Virus record (IMG/VR): IMGVR_UViG_3300013109_000059
Coordinates: 1-64,000 of that record
Reading direction: 5' to 3' (one strand)
DNA length: 64,000 bases
Source of the DNA: a virus
In this document: positions 36,101 through 46,799 of the stretch, one piece after another
How the letters are laid out: each line of letters starts with the position of its first letter
Position numbering within the stretch: position 1 is the first letter of the stretch
The notes under the pieces: model-generated
The model's database searches: none
Told to the model about the DNA's origin: nothing
What the model saw: only the letters and a program-made list of their open reading frames with translations
Program-made: the position numbers and the translations under genes

Positions 36101-36357
36101 TAAATGCTTTCTTTGAATCAAGCAATTGGGAATTTGGTGAAACATTTTACTTTACAGAACTAGCGGCATATGTACATAAAGAACTCGCTGGTGTATTAAG
36201 TAGTTTTGTTATTGTACCACAAGGAGCAGGTAGTGTATTTGGTGATATGTTTGAATATACACCAAACACAGATGAACTTATTATAGCAGATGTAGATGTA
36301 GATGATATTGATATTATTGAAAACATCACAGACGCAAACATTAAAGCAGGAAGTTAA
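33178..36357 (+). CDS. 6: Baseplate wedge protein gp6
   Basis: This 1059-residue protein follows gene 25 by two bases, as gp6 does in T4-like marine phages. The N-terminal part resembles gp6/gpJ: FQAFDYDTIRTAMVDYVRNNYP, then SLLDVVAQFGHNLAYRVDMNARNNF and TSERQESVYKLAEFLGYQP. The C-terminal part has FFESSNWEFGETFYFTELAAY. T4 gp6 is 660 residues, so the central part is enlarged with Thr/Ser/Asp-rich sequence. gp6 joins neighbouring wedges into the baseplate ring. Confidence 0.88.
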   Translation: MAQKSRQNKLFAAEDFTVIYESYINANFQAFDYDTIRTAMVDYVRNNYPENYNDWIESAEFVSLLDVVAQFGHNLAYRVDMNARNNFLSTSERQESVYKLAEFLGYQPRRNVPAYGELKVVSVKTNENIIGSDGTSLGGTDIKYEVSNNVSNLDDFITIMNSVLQNSNHYGSPKKSVVINNITTEFYDLNNNPNQFKFDVNGAVLGSSSTFNVISSDYDNTTKSFAEKSPDSAGSFGIYFKNDGKGINSVNTGFFFGVKQGTLQYEDFTIDTPIDSMSLDVTSKNVNDTDVWVQNIDSTGGIVKEWTKVTDVNSNVIYNNLATGERDIFSVKTREDNKISILFPDSTFGNIPKDTIRVWYRTSANSTYVLRPDDLTSKKIQINYTGFDGNTYVAAFTMQLKQSVSTASSNETIDEIRENAPKNYASQDRMITAQDYNTMLGNSNGGIVKIKSVNRTFSGHSRYSKFIDPTGTYSNLYLTGNDAEIRSADNLEESATASTENAKLIYEKYVKDILNNDEFVNLYYTRFRKHFVALAVTAGHFDGTIDSGTGFSADTTETVEASSTYTWNTDSTTASNILNGYFTDPANAIKRVGTTVTDYTQYITPGALIKFKHIDTTVTPNVTTTKWAKVVDIVGHGLGIEGTGSNAGQPTGKKSDGTGAIVLDVGIPTGSTIEIVYPGLSKKFSTREQEIITDLLEAKRSFTIKYSPATKAWVADVTPAVFNATTTFPTDFDTADASWVIYFNYADTSYNIYLRTLGIKFKSSKVNLGNIRNELEIGTYTKKAKRDIITMLGSDGTNITNKGTFYVYGYNVYVNYSDYRLTLIDGNADARPDNPDTFRDVVGVGKTTLLATADVPVNFQWEHIAADNQVVDPSFTNIIDVFALSKTYDTEYKNYLNDVIITEPTPPTSYQLGTQFAGLDGKKAISDTIVYKPVKYKPMFGTHAESHLKARFRIIKLFGSNITDSDLKSKTVSAINAFFESSNWEFGETFYFTELAAYVHKELAGVLSSFVIVPQGAGSVFGDMFEYTPNTDELIIADVDVDDIDIIENITDANIKAGS

Positions 36358-36360
36358 TAA

Positions 36361-39300
36361 ATGGCTAAGAAACGATCAGGACAGCAAACGGTCAATAATG
36401 TAAAATCTAGTAACTTCTTACCTACTGTTTTTCAAACAGAACTTAATAAAAGTTGGTTAGATAGTACACTTGATCAAATGGTTTCTAAAGGACCACTTGA
36501 GAATATAGATGGTTACATTGGAAGTAGAAACGGAAAAGTATCATTAGCAAGTGACGACTACTTAGAAACAAAAGAAACTAAAAGCCAATTAAAACCTGCA
36601 GTCGTTTCATATAATAAACAAAAAGAATTAACTAATGCAATTACATTTGATGATATTGCAAATTCTATTAATACAAACTTTAGCACATATAACTATAATG
36701 CGGCATATGCTTCAGACAGATATAGTTTTAATCCGCCAATTAATATTGATAAGTTTGTTAACTATACCAACTATCGTTGGGTAGAAGAATTACCTGTATA
36801 CGAAAGTATATGGACAGGTTCAGCTAAAAATCCAATAACAGATATACAAACTAACGGCAAGTCACAACTAGTAGATGATAACAATACATTTACAGTTGAG
36901 AACAATATGCTTATTAAGTTTACTGGTTCTGGATGGAACGCAAGTGTTTTAAACAAAACATATATAGTAGCAGGCTCGGCAGGTAAACATAAATTATACG
37001 AATATATAGATGAGAACGGTGTTAGAGTATATAACAACACAGTAAAACATTCAGAAAACAATGATGGTGTGTGGCATAACAATGTATTATTTAATGCAGA
37101 ATTAAATACAAACTACAATGGATATAATGCTGGCACTGTTGAGTCACCAGAGCAATTAGTAACACACTACAATAATACTAATCCAAGATTACCATTTTTT
37201 GATGGGTTTAACTTCCCACAACTAACATCTAATCCTACACAACTTATTAGTGATATGCTTGTAAAATTTACAGGCAGTTGGGTACACAGTGGTATAACAA
37301 ATAGTACTGATATATTTTCAATAACAATTAATGCTACTACTGGTGATATAGCAATAACAGCGGCAACAGCTGCCCAAATAATATCTGCAAATGAAACATT
37401 ATCACCTGACAATAATTTAATGTATGATGAAGGCAATGCAGTAACCCCACAAAAAGATTATATTGTTATTACAAAAGATGACCCATTTCAAACTGCATGG
37501 AGTAGAGCTAACCATTGGGTTAATATTAGTACAATTAATAAACTAGTTGACCTGATACCTACTTACGATTTTACTGAAATTAAAAATATTAAAAGAAAAG
37601 CACAAAGGCCTATCATAGAATATAATGCTGGTATAAACTTATGGAACCAAGCAGAACACACAGGCGTTCAATACTTAGGAGCAGTACACGGATTAGCACA
37701 AGCAGACGCTAAGCCAACTACAGTAGGTGACAAGTATCTTTACATTGATAATAGTGATTACAAACTTTATACAGTTGCATCAGGAACAGATACTTCAGTA
37801 GATTTAACAGACAATGATACGTTCTCTATTAAATCTACTTTACATACTTCATGGGTAGAAGCAGATGGTTATTGTATTGATGGTACAATTACACTAGCAC
37901 AACAAAAAACAAAAATCAATCAATATCCTTTATATAAATTTTATAACATGGAAGGTGAATCATTAGAAGGTGGATGTGGTAAGTCATTTACAGGTGATAA
38001 GATTTTTGGTTACAAAGTAGGAACAGGTACAAACGATACAGAGCTAGGATTTCCATTAAGTTTTAAAGATACACCAAAGGGTGCTGAATATGAATTTGAA
38101 AACTTTATTTTAACTAACAAGTATTATACTAATCACTCAAACGCAGAATACTCAAAAGCAACTTATTCAAAAGATCAAATAGGATACAATTTATTTAAGC
38201 AGAACAATGTACTAAAAACTATATATACACCAGCTGGCAATATAGCAGGTGCATTTGAAAATGCACAATATAAAATAGAAGCAATAGATGCACCATTAAC
38301 AATCCCATATGGATATAATAACTGGAGACCAACATCAACATATTTAATTCATAATATAGACAACGATGTTTCTATTACTATTGCTCATGACAATGGAACT
38401 ACTCACACAACACGTACAGGTAACGCAGAACTATATACAGTAGGTGAAAACCAAACAGTTGTATTTGAGAATTTAACAGGATTAGCATTAACAGTTGTTT
38501 CATATGGTGTAGATATTGAATCAACATCTATACCAGAAATTTCATTTGCAAGGTCAGGACAAAAAATAACTTTAGTAACAAGTGCATCTAGTAACAATAC
38601 TCATTTTGATATTGTTGCAGGCGGAACAACAGTATTACAATCATTTATTGTAACTCAACAATGGGATAATTCATTTTACAAACTTACAGTAAACGGTAAC
38701 AACATAGAACCAGCAAAAATAACTATAGGTGCAACAACTGTTACAATAGACGAAAGTGCATTTGCAATTAATGACTTAGTTGACTTTAGTTGGCGAAATA
38801 ATGACTTAGCAAATAAAACAACTAATATAAGTTTACCAGATGTACATATCCATAACGCAAACAACACAGCTATTGAAACATTTACAATGAGCGAAACTAT
38901 TAACCACTGGACAGATAAACTAAATGCAATGCCAGGGTTCGATGGCAATATGCTTGGTGATAATAATTTTGCTAGTATACCTCATACAACACACCACGGT
39001 GGCACAATCTTTATGCATGAGAATATTAGTGCAATGCATGATATTAATTATTCTAATAACAATTTAACAATTACAGGAGCATTAGTTGAGCAAGGAAAAG
39101 AGTTTGATGCATTTAGAACAAGAGTAGGTGCCCAAGCAAGACGATTATATACATTAGGTACTACAACTATACAAGCATTAACAGATAGTGCAATAACTGA
39201 AATTCTTAGAAACAAACAAAAAAGTAAATTATACAACACGTCTAATATGCTTTATACAGATTTAATTAATAAACATGAATTTGATTTAGAAGATGCAGAC

Positions 39301-42300
39301 CCGGCAAACTTTACTAAAACATTTAAAACAAGATTTACATTTAACGGTGATACTAATATTAGAGATCACGTATACGTTTACTTAACAGAAAACAATGGTA
39401 GCAACGTACAAGTAAGAAAACTTCTTTTAAAAGATAGAGATTATACATTTCTAAGTGATACAGTTACATTAAATGTTACTTATGCCGCATTAGACACTGC
39501 TAAGACAGCTCCTAAAGTAGAAGTTTATCATATTAAAATGGACGAGGAATCTTATGTTCCACCTAGTATGGTTAAACTTGGATTAGCATATGGTGTTGAA
39601 CCGCAAGTACATGGAAACATTTTATACACACATGATGGTAAACAAATAGATGTAACGGGCAAAGATATTGAAAACATTGGAGCAGGTGCAACGTTTGATC
39701 CTGTTAATGCAGTAATATTTGAAATGGAAAAACGTATATATGCTGGACTAGTTAAAGAAGATGCTATGTACAATGATGAGAGTGAAGGAGTAGATAGATT
39801 TAATTCTCCAGTAGAATACATACCAACTGAACATGTAGGTACATGGTTTAAATTAAATGATTTAAATAATTACGTAGAAAAACATTATTACAAGTGGGCA
39901 AGACTTAATAAAATTACAAGCCTAAACACAGCTAATTATTATGATGCCGCAGATCCATTTACATGGAATTATAGCACCATAACAATTAGTGGACACTTTA
40001 CAGGCAATACATTACCAGGACATTGGAAGGGTGCGTACACACACTTATTTGGAACATGCACACCACACATTACTCCGTGGCATATGTTAGGTTACGCATT
40101 TAAGCCAACTTGGTGGGATGCAAATTATAGTTGGACAGATGCAACTAAACGTACAGCATTATTAAATGCATTGAGTAAAGGTATTATTTCAAATCCAAGT
40201 AGCAATACAACACAAGTAATAAGAAATGCAAGACACTCTTGGGATTTTACAACTAAGTGTCCAGTTAAAGCAGATGGCACACTGGAAGATCCTAGCACAG
40301 TATTAGGCATGCCAGCAAATATTGATAAAGAAAAAGAATTTGTATTTGGTGATTGGGGACCTGTAGAAGCACAATGGAGACTAAGTGCATTTGGTCAATC
40401 TATGATGCTAGACGCAGTATTAAAATTAAATCCTGCAAAAGCATGGACAGACTTTTTTCAACCTGGTGTTATTGGCAAACATAACGCAATTATAAGAAAT
40501 ACAAATCATTATAATAAATTATTGCCTGCAACAGGTGATTATAAAATTCCAGGAAAAATATATGAGAACAGCATTGAGAGTTTAACACTTAATAGTAACT
40601 CATCAAACACATTAGAAAAAACAGGATATTTTAATATATTAGATGATAGCAAAAGTACTATTGCTAGAGCAAGATATAGACTTACTGTACCAAGTGCAAG
40701 TACAGGAACAGCAGAAGTTCTTAGTTTAATAGAACGTGGGCTAGACTTTACTGGGCAACCAATTGTTTCATATGTTGGATCTGATTCAGTACTAAATCCT
40801 ATAGATGTTGCAATAAAACTTAAACAAGTTCCATTTACAGCAAATGGAATAGCACAAGCACAATACAACTATATAATTAGAAATAGCATTGACGTTAGTT
40901 TAGAAGACTTATATAAAAATTTAACAACTAAATTACAAGCAAAACTAAACGGTTTTACTAGTAAACATTTAATAAATGTATCTGCAGAAACTAGTGTAGT
41001 GGGTGACTTTGAATTAGGAATTGCTGATTTTAATGTTAGCATGTATGAAGGTTCTGTAACAGAACTAGTTACAGCAAGTTTATTAGTTATTACAAAAACA
41101 CTTACTGGTTATAAAGTAGCAGGTATTAATAATAACACTAGAGAGTTTAAATTTTATGAACCGAACTTAGTAAGCCCAACAGATTATACAACACAAACTA
41201 TTGCTGGGCAAACAGTAAGACGATATAATAAATTTGTTACAACACCAAGTATTGTTGAGTATGATGCAGAATTTGAAAAACTACAAGACATGTATAATTT
41301 TATACGAGGCTATTGGAATTGGATGGAAACAAGCGGGTATACACCTGCTTACGATGGTGACAGCTCTGCTAGTGATTTTGTTACATGGGCATTACGTGCA
41401 GAAGTTAATAACGGATATATTTTACAAATAGGTAGAGAAATTAAATTTAAACCAACAAGTGGTCATGTATATGAGTATAACCAATTAGAATATAATAGCA
41501 ATGATATTTTATTAACGGATTCTACTAGAATAGAAAATAGCAAGTTAGGTATTAAACGTGCTGATGGAACAACTTCAATTGAAACAAAAAATAAAGAATT
41601 TATAGGAAGTGTTACCAGTGCTGTTTTAGATTACGAACATATTATTATATTTGAAAACAAAACAGCATTAGGAGTAAATATTTTTGATGACGTTAAAAAT
41701 AATAGTCAAGAACGACTTCGATTAAAAGGACAAAGAACACAAAATTGGACAGGTGAAAAGAAAGCACCTGGTTACTTAGTATTTAATGATAGCATTGTAC
41801 AAAACTTTGACAGTGCAGTACAAAGCATTGATGATATGTACAGAACAGATGTAGATCATTTTAATGAGTCATTTTCAAAAGCAAAAGATTTAACAATAGG
41901 AAATGTAGAAGGACTGTTATTAGATAATTTAGGTATTAATAAAAACGTACTAACAAACTATCATCAAGGTATGATAAAAGAAAAAGGTACAAAGGGTGCA
42001 GTAGAACATATAGGTAAGAGTGATATACTACATAATAGTGAAACAAAAGTTTCCGCATACGAACAATATATGTTTAGGCAATCACATTTAGGTAATGACG
42101 ATTTTGATAATGCACTTGAAATAGAAATAGTTTCGAGCGATGTTAATTCATCACCTCAAGTAATAACCCTTGATAAAACATCTACAGATTCTAATGTAAT
42201 TGTAGCAACTAGTGATAAAATTGTTAATGATAAATCTATTACATTTGATACATTAAGTTATGAAGATTCAAATTCTGACATACTTACAGGAGGCGAGGCT

Positions 42301-45300
42301 CTAGCTACTGAAACAAAATATAGAGTATTAAATTCAACTAAATTAAGTTCTGTATTTGACAGTACTGCTGATTATGCAATAATTCCTACATGGAGCCCTA
42401 TAGTTAGTTATAAAAAAGGTGATCAAGTACGTTTCAGAGGTGAGTTGTGGAAATGTAATACAAACTTTACTGGCTTAGATGTAGTAGCACCAGCTATAGA
42501 AGTAACAACACCATTAGCAACAGATCAACAAATACTTACATACGGAACAGTAGCAAACATTGCTGGAACAACAGTTACTATTGAGAAAACAAATCTAGCA
42601 TATAATGATATTGTTGCTACAGGTTCATCTTTTACTCCATTCTTAGAAAGCGAAACTCTTAGTATCGCAGGTGAAACAATTACATTTAATAAACAAGAAA
42701 GTATACCTACAGTAATAGGACCAGCAGTTATACTTGGTGAAGCAGGACCTGTTTCATTTACTGATGTAACTGGCAAGAGCATTACTATTAATATTAGACA
42801 TGGTACAAATGGTGATAGTAATACAGTAATTGATTTTGATACAACACCAGCAAACGTAGTTGAAAACTTTACAGGCGATGGAACTACAACACAATTTACA
42901 ATAGCACAAACAATGTCGGGTGCTACTTACATGGTAGACAGTATAACAGTTAACGGTGTAACACAAAATGTAACAACAGACTATACACAAAATTTGCAAA
43001 TTATTACTTTTGTAAATGCACCAGCAAATAGTGCCGCTATTGTTATAACATTAGTACACACGCCACACCAGATGAGTTCAACACAAATTAGAGATCGTAT
43101 TAATTCTTATGGTATAGCAAACTTAACAGCATCACTTGAAACAGCAGGCACTATTGAAGTATTACAATTAAGTTATCAAGATACTGATGTAGAAAATGAA
43201 TTAGTCTTGGAAGCGGGTTCAACTAATAACGATTTAGGATTCATTACAAGTCCAATAAATCAACAGATAGTTAAAGCACAACCACAACAAGGAGTACTTA
43301 CTCCAACTAATTTAACTGTAGAAGAAGTTAGAGATCAGATTAATAATACATCTGTTCTTCCAACAAATATAACAGCAACAGTCGCTAGTGGTAATATTGT
43401 ATTAACAGATACAACAGGATCAACCCCATTATTAATATCTGGAACAGCAAGAACAAAATTAGGTTTAGATGCAAGTTATCCAGTAAGTACATATTCAGCT
43501 AATCGCTCAGCAACATATTCAGAAGCAGTAGCAGATATACAAGCGGCTCTTACAGCGGCAAGTATAACAGATGTTAGTATTGTTGTAATTGGAAACGCAA
43601 TTAAAATAACATCAACTGCGGCAAGTTTAACTTTAGGTGATACTACTTTTAATAGCCAAACAGGATTACAAACAGGAACTATATATGCGGCAGAAGGTAA
43701 TATTGATAATATATGGGACAGCGATCATGCATCTTACTTTGATGCAATAACTGCCGACCCAGCATTATATAACATACTAGTAGCAGACGATAGTGATTTT
43801 GAAATTACTTCTTCTGGTGCAGTACAAACAAAGTTCTGGGGATGGAATGTTCTTCAAGTAACACAAAGACGACAAGATGTTTCAGGAGTACTTACTACTA
43901 CACCATTATATAGTTTACCAAGTGCGGCTAAAAATGCGGCTTCATCAAATCCTACTACATGTGGTATATGTGCAGGTACTTCAAGTAAAGATGGTAATGA
44001 TGCTGAAATAACAACTAACCTTCCACACGGATTACAAGTAGGTGATTGGGTACAATTATTAAACACAGATACTACACCAAACATAGATGGAATACACAAA
44101 GTAACAAAAGTAGATGCAAACGACAATCAAATATTTTATATAGACGAGTACATTGAACATTGTGGTAATGCAGTATCAATTATGCCATTAGTAACTACTA
44201 GATTTACAAACATAGATCAAAGAGACGGAGATGGTACTGTAACATATAATAATATAACAGGTGCAGAGAGTCTTGCACGTTGGAATATTCCAACTGATGC
44301 ATATACTTTCCTTAGTTATGTAGATGCAGTTAGAGGAACATATGTATACAAAAAAGGTACAACACTTGCTACTAGAATTAATAAAACAAGGCCTACTAAT
44401 AAAGATATAGACAGTGTAGTAATTTATAATCATAAAGAAAATAAATCAAAAGTGCAATTAGAAGTATGGGATCCAATGAGAAAGATTATTCCTGGTATAG
44501 CTCAACAAAATTTAGATTATATTAATTTCTCTGACAATGCAATTTATACCACATCAACTGATACTAATCATCTTGTAGACTTAGATAATGCATGGGGTGA
44601 AGAACAAATAGGAACTAGATGGTGGGATATAAGTAAAGCAAGATACTATGATTACGACCAAGGCGGGTCGGTTAATAAGACAGCCGCTTGGGGATACTTA
44701 TACCCAGGAGCAGAAATTGTTGTTTGGGAATGGATTAAATCAAGTGTAGCACCAGATGATTATGCTGATGCAGTAACTAATTTAACAGAAATGTTTGGAA
44801 CAATAGCAACTGGTGAAGCATACTCTGTTTACGATAATGTTGCAAAAGAAACATTATATTACTATACAACAGAAAAAGAATATAATAGACAAACAGGATC
44901 TTATAATGATGTATATTATTATTGGGTTAAAGATAAAACAACAATGTCAGATACAAGAACATTATCAGCATATGATGTTGCTAGTATGATTGAAAATCCA
45001 ACAGCAAGTGGTGTTAGTTGGTTTGCAGTTATAAGCGAAAACGAAATTATCATTGATAATATTAATTATTATATAGAAGATAAAAATACTGTATTACAAA
45101 TTAATAAAGCAGGTAATAAATTTAACTCACATAACGAATGGATGCTTATTGCAAAAGATTCAGATTTAATTCCAGAGTATTATATAAATGCTATGAAACG
45201 TAATTTTGCTGGTAGAGATGGTAGTAAAACACCATTGCCATATTCAACATTACATAAGTTTAATAGATACGGTGATGATATGACTATTGGTCAAACATGG

Positions 45301-46755
45301 TTTAATAATTTATCGGATGCCAGAAGAAATGCTATAGTAACACTTAATACTCAATTGAAAAATATTAATCTAAATGATGAATTTGAACATACATGGGATA
45401 GAACATTTATAACTAATAACTTTCCTACATTGTTATGGAATTGGGTAGACTATGAATTAAAATCATATACAGGAACACTTAATCATACAACAACAATTAC
45501 AATATATTCAGATTTAGATACTATAGATAAAGATTATCATTCAGTAGCTAAATTAAATATATTTGATAACACTGATCAACTTGACAGAAGTGAGATATAC
45601 GCATACAACGAATCAACTAGTAAGTGGGAGTTAGTATTTAAAAAGAATAATACAATTAAATTTGATGAGGCACTATTATCCGCAGTAGGTGGATGGGATA
45701 GAAATGTATGGGATTCTACACCGTGGGATTTTGCAGACATTGCTGAATATTGGGAAACATTACTAGATGCATTAAACAACGATATATTTGTTCATTATAA
45801 TAAACATCAAATGAATACTTTCTTCTTTAGTGTTATTCACTATGTATTAAGTTCAATGGAACAAACAACTTGGGTTAGAAAAACAACATATATTAGATTA
45901 GAATTTGCTGACGCAATTAATACAACTACTAAAAAATATACAAAGAGTAAAATTAATAATGTAATAGGATACGTACAAGAAGTTAAACCTTTCCATACTA
46001 AGTCAAGTACAGTACTTACAAAACATACTAACTTAGATGAAGTTGGCCTTACAATAACAGAGGATCCAAAAACAAATATAACTATTAAGCCACAAGCATA
46101 TGATGGTGTATTTGGTGGCAACACATATGCAGGTGCATCGGATTGGGGCACAACATATGATGATTACATTACAGGTGAAGGTACAAATATATACAGTGGC
46201 CCTGACTTTATAGCTCCTGAGTTATTCAACTATACAGTTGATGGGCATAACAGAAATAGTTTAGTAGAAATTAGCCCACTTGAATTATTAAGAATTAACG
46301 TACAAACAAATGCTTCAGGTAGTACACATGCAACTACTTCAAGAACATTTGCACACGTACAAGATAATAATGGATATGTAAATGCATATTCATTAACAGA
46401 AGCAAAAGAAACAACATTAACAGCCGCACTAGATTTAGATGACACAACTATAAGTGTAGCAAGTACAACAGCATTTGATAGTGTTGGTATTGCTTATATA
46501 GGCGGCGAGCTAATAGAATACGTTGTAGCAGATGCTACAACATTAGGAATTACAAAACGTGAGATTGCTGGAACATTTAGTGTTATAGCAAGTATAGGAG
46601 ACTCAATAATAAATGTAACTAACTCAAAACTTACATTTGCTAATGATGATCCAAGTCATTATCAGTATAACACGTTAAGTGATACAATTTTAAACAGCCC
46701 AGGCTCAACACAGGCACAAGAGTTGCAATCATTAGGCAAGGGTGTAGAATTATAA
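36361..46755 (+). CDS. Giant baseplate/virion protein in gene 7 position (3464 residues)
   Basis: A single unbroken frame encodes 3464 residues. The N-terminus (NFLPTVFQTELNKSWLDSTL) and following YSFNPPINIDKFVNYTNYRW are typical of large wedge proteins in marine T4-like phages. The middle repeats beta domains with short Trp-rich motifs. Around residue 2000 a segment, WSPIVSYKKGDQVRFRGELWKC, resembles small carbohydrate-binding modules, and just after comes a FTGDGTTTQFTI unit like that at 5681-7225. T4 gp7 is 1032 residues. The likely role is a wedge scaffold with host-contact domains. Confidence 0.6.
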   Translation: MAKKRSGQQTVNNVKSSNFLPTVFQTELNKSWLDSTLDQMVSKGPLENIDGYIGSRNGKVSLASDDYLETKETKSQLKPAVVSYNKQKELTNAITFDDIANSINTNFSTYNYNAAYASDRYSFNPPINIDKFVNYTNYRWVEELPVYESIWTGSAKNPITDIQTNGKSQLVDDNNTFTVENNMLIKFTGSGWNASVLNKTYIVAGSAGKHKLYEYIDENGVRVYNNTVKHSENNDGVWHNNVLFNAELNTNYNGYNAGTVESPEQLVTHYNNTNPRLPFFDGFNFPQLTSNPTQLISDMLVKFTGSWVHSGITNSTDIFSITINATTGDIAITAATAAQIISANETLSPDNNLMYDEGNAVTPQKDYIVITKDDPFQTAWSRANHWVNISTINKLVDLIPTYDFTEIKNIKRKAQRPIIEYNAGINLWNQAEHTGVQYLGAVHGLAQADAKPTTVGDKYLYIDNSDYKLYTVASGTDTSVDLTDNDTFSIKSTLHTSWVEADGYCIDGTITLAQQKTKINQYPLYKFYNMEGESLEGGCGKSFTGDKIFGYKVGTGTNDTELGFPLSFKDTPKGAEYEFENFILTNKYYTNHSNAEYSKATYSKDQIGYNLFKQNNVLKTIYTPAGNIAGAFENAQYKIEAIDAPLTIPYGYNNWRPTSTYLIHNIDNDVSITIAHDNGTTHTTRTGNAELYTVGENQTVVFENLTGLALTVVSYGVDIESTSIPEISFARSGQKITLVTSASSNNTHFDIVAGGTTVLQSFIVTQQWDNSFYKLTVNGNNIEPAKITIGATTVTIDESAFAINDLVDFSWRNNDLANKTTNISLPDVHIHNANNTAIETFTMSETINHWTDKLNAMPGFDGNMLGDNNFASIPHTTHHGGTIFMHENISAMHDINYSNNNLTITGALVEQGKEFDAFRTRVGAQARRLYTLGTTTIQALTDSAITEILRNKQKSKLYNTSNMLYTDLINKHEFDLEDADPANFTKTFKTRFTFNGDTNIRDHVYVYLTENNGSNVQVRKLLLKDRDYTFLSDTVTLNVTYAALDTAKTAPKVEVYHIKMDEESYVPPSMVKLGLAYGVEPQVHGNILYTHDGKQIDVTGKDIENIGAGATFDPVNAVIFEMEKRIYAGLVKEDAMYNDESEGVDRFNSPVEYIPTEHVGTWFKLNDLNNYVEKHYYKWARLNKITSLNTANYYDAADPFTWNYSTITISGHFTGNTLPGHWKGAYTHLFGTCTPHITPWHMLGYAFKPTWWDANYSWTDATKRTALLNALSKGIISNPSSNTTQVIRNARHSWDFTTKCPVKADGTLEDPSTVLGMPANIDKEKEFVFGDWGPVEAQWRLSAFGQSMMLDAVLKLNPAKAWTDFFQPGVIGKHNAIIRNTNHYNKLLPATGDYKIPGKIYENSIESLTLNSNSSNTLEKTGYFNILDDSKSTIARARYRLTVPSASTGTAEVLSLIERGLDFTGQPIVSYVGSDSVLNPIDVAIKLKQVPFTANGIAQAQYNYIIRNSIDVSLEDLYKNLTTKLQAKLNGFTSKHLINVSAETSVVGDFELGIADFNVSMYEGSVTELVTASLLVITKTLTGYKVAGINNNTREFKFYEPNLVSPTDYTTQTIAGQTVRRYNKFVTTPSIVEYDAEFEKLQDMYNFIRGYWNWMETSGYTPAYDGDSSASDFVTWALRAEVNNGYILQIGREIKFKPTSGHVYEYNQLEYNSNDILLTDSTRIENSKLGIKRADGTTSIETKNKEFIGSVTSAVLDYEHIIIFENKTALGVNIFDDVKNNSQERLRLKGQRTQNWTGEKKAPGYLVFNDSIVQNFDSAVQSIDDMYRTDVDHFNESFSKAKDLTIGNVEGLLLDNLGINKNVLTNYHQGMIKEKGTKGAVEHIGKSDILHNSETKVSAYEQYMFRQSHLGNDDFDNALEIEIVSSDVNSSPQVITLDKTSTDSNVIVATSDKIVNDKSITFDTLSYEDSNSDILTGGEALATETKYRVLNSTKLSSVFDSTADYAIIPTWSPIVSYKKGDQVRFRGELWKCNTNFTGLDVVAPAIEVTTPLATDQQILTYGTVANIAGTTVTIEKTNLAYNDIVATGSSFTPFLESETLSIAGETITFNKQESIPTVIGPAVILGEAGPVSFTDVTGKSITINIRHGTNGDSNTVIDFDTTPANVVENFTGDGTTTQFTIAQTMSGATYMVDSITVNGVTQNVTTDYTQNLQIITFVNAPANSAAIVITLVHTPHQMSSTQIRDRINSYGIANLTASLETAGTIEVLQLSYQDTDVENELVLEAGSTNNDLGFITSPINQQIVKAQPQQGVLTPTNLTVEEVRDQINNTSVLPTNITATVASGNIVLTDTTGSTPLLISGTARTKLGLDASYPVSTYSANRSATYSEAVADIQAALTAASITDVSIVVIGNAIKITSTAASLTLGDTTFNSQTGLQTGTIYAAEGNIDNIWDSDHASYFDAITADPALYNILVADDSDFEITSSGAVQTKFWGWNVLQVTQRRQDVSGVLTTTPLYSLPSAAKNAASSNPTTCGICAGTSSKDGNDAEITTNLPHGLQVGDWVQLLNTDTTPNIDGIHKVTKVDANDNQIFYIDEYIEHCGNAVSIMPLVTTRFTNIDQRDGDGTVTYNNITGAESLARWNIPTDAYTFLSYVDAVRGTYVYKKGTTLATRINKTRPTNKDIDSVVIYNHKENKSKVQLEVWDPMRKIIPGIAQQNLDYINFSDNAIYTTSTDTNHLVDLDNAWGEEQIGTRWWDISKARYYDYDQGGSVNKTAAWGYLYPGAEIVVWEWIKSSVAPDDYADAVTNLTEMFGTIATGEAYSVYDNVAKETLYYYTTEKEYNRQTGSYNDVYYYWVKDKTTMSDTRTLSAYDVASMIENPTASGVSWFAVISENEIIIDNINYYIEDKNTVLQINKAGNKFNSHNEWMLIAKDSDLIPEYYINAMKRNFAGRDGSKTPLPYSTLHKFNRYGDDMTIGQTWFNNLSDARRNAIVTLNTQLKNINLNDEFEHTWDRTFITNNFPTLLWNWVDYELKSYTGTLNHTTTITIYSDLDTIDKDYHSVAKLNIFDNTDQLDRSEIYAYNESTSKWELVFKKNNTIKFDEALLSAVGGWDRNVWDSTPWDFADIAEYWETLLDALNNDIFVHYNKHQMNTFFFSVIHYVLSSMEQTTWVRKTTYIRLEFADAINTTTKKYTKSKINNVIGYVQEVKPFHTKSSTVLTKHTNLDEVGLTITEDPKTNITIKPQAYDGVFGGNTYAGASDWGTTYDDYITGEGTNIYSGPDFIAPELFNYTVDGHNRNSLVEISPLELLRINVQTNASGSTHATTSRTFAHVQDNNGYVNAYSLTEAKETTLTAALDLDDTTISVASTTAFDSVGIAYIGGELIEYVVADATTLGITKREIAGTFSVIASIGDSIINVTNSKLTFANDDPSHYQYNTLSDTILNSPGSTQAQELQSLGKGVEL

Positions 46756-46772
46756 TATTATTTAATGAATAG

Positions 46773-46781
46773 CATAAATAG
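46773..46781 (+). promoter_or_regulatory. Late promoter (CATAAATAG)
   Basis: The plus-strand CATAAATAG gives a predicted start at about 46786, 14 bases before the ATG at 46800, with AAGGAATAGGA as ribosome site in between. Confidence 0.65.
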
Positions 46782-46799
46782 TGTATAAGGAATAGGAAT

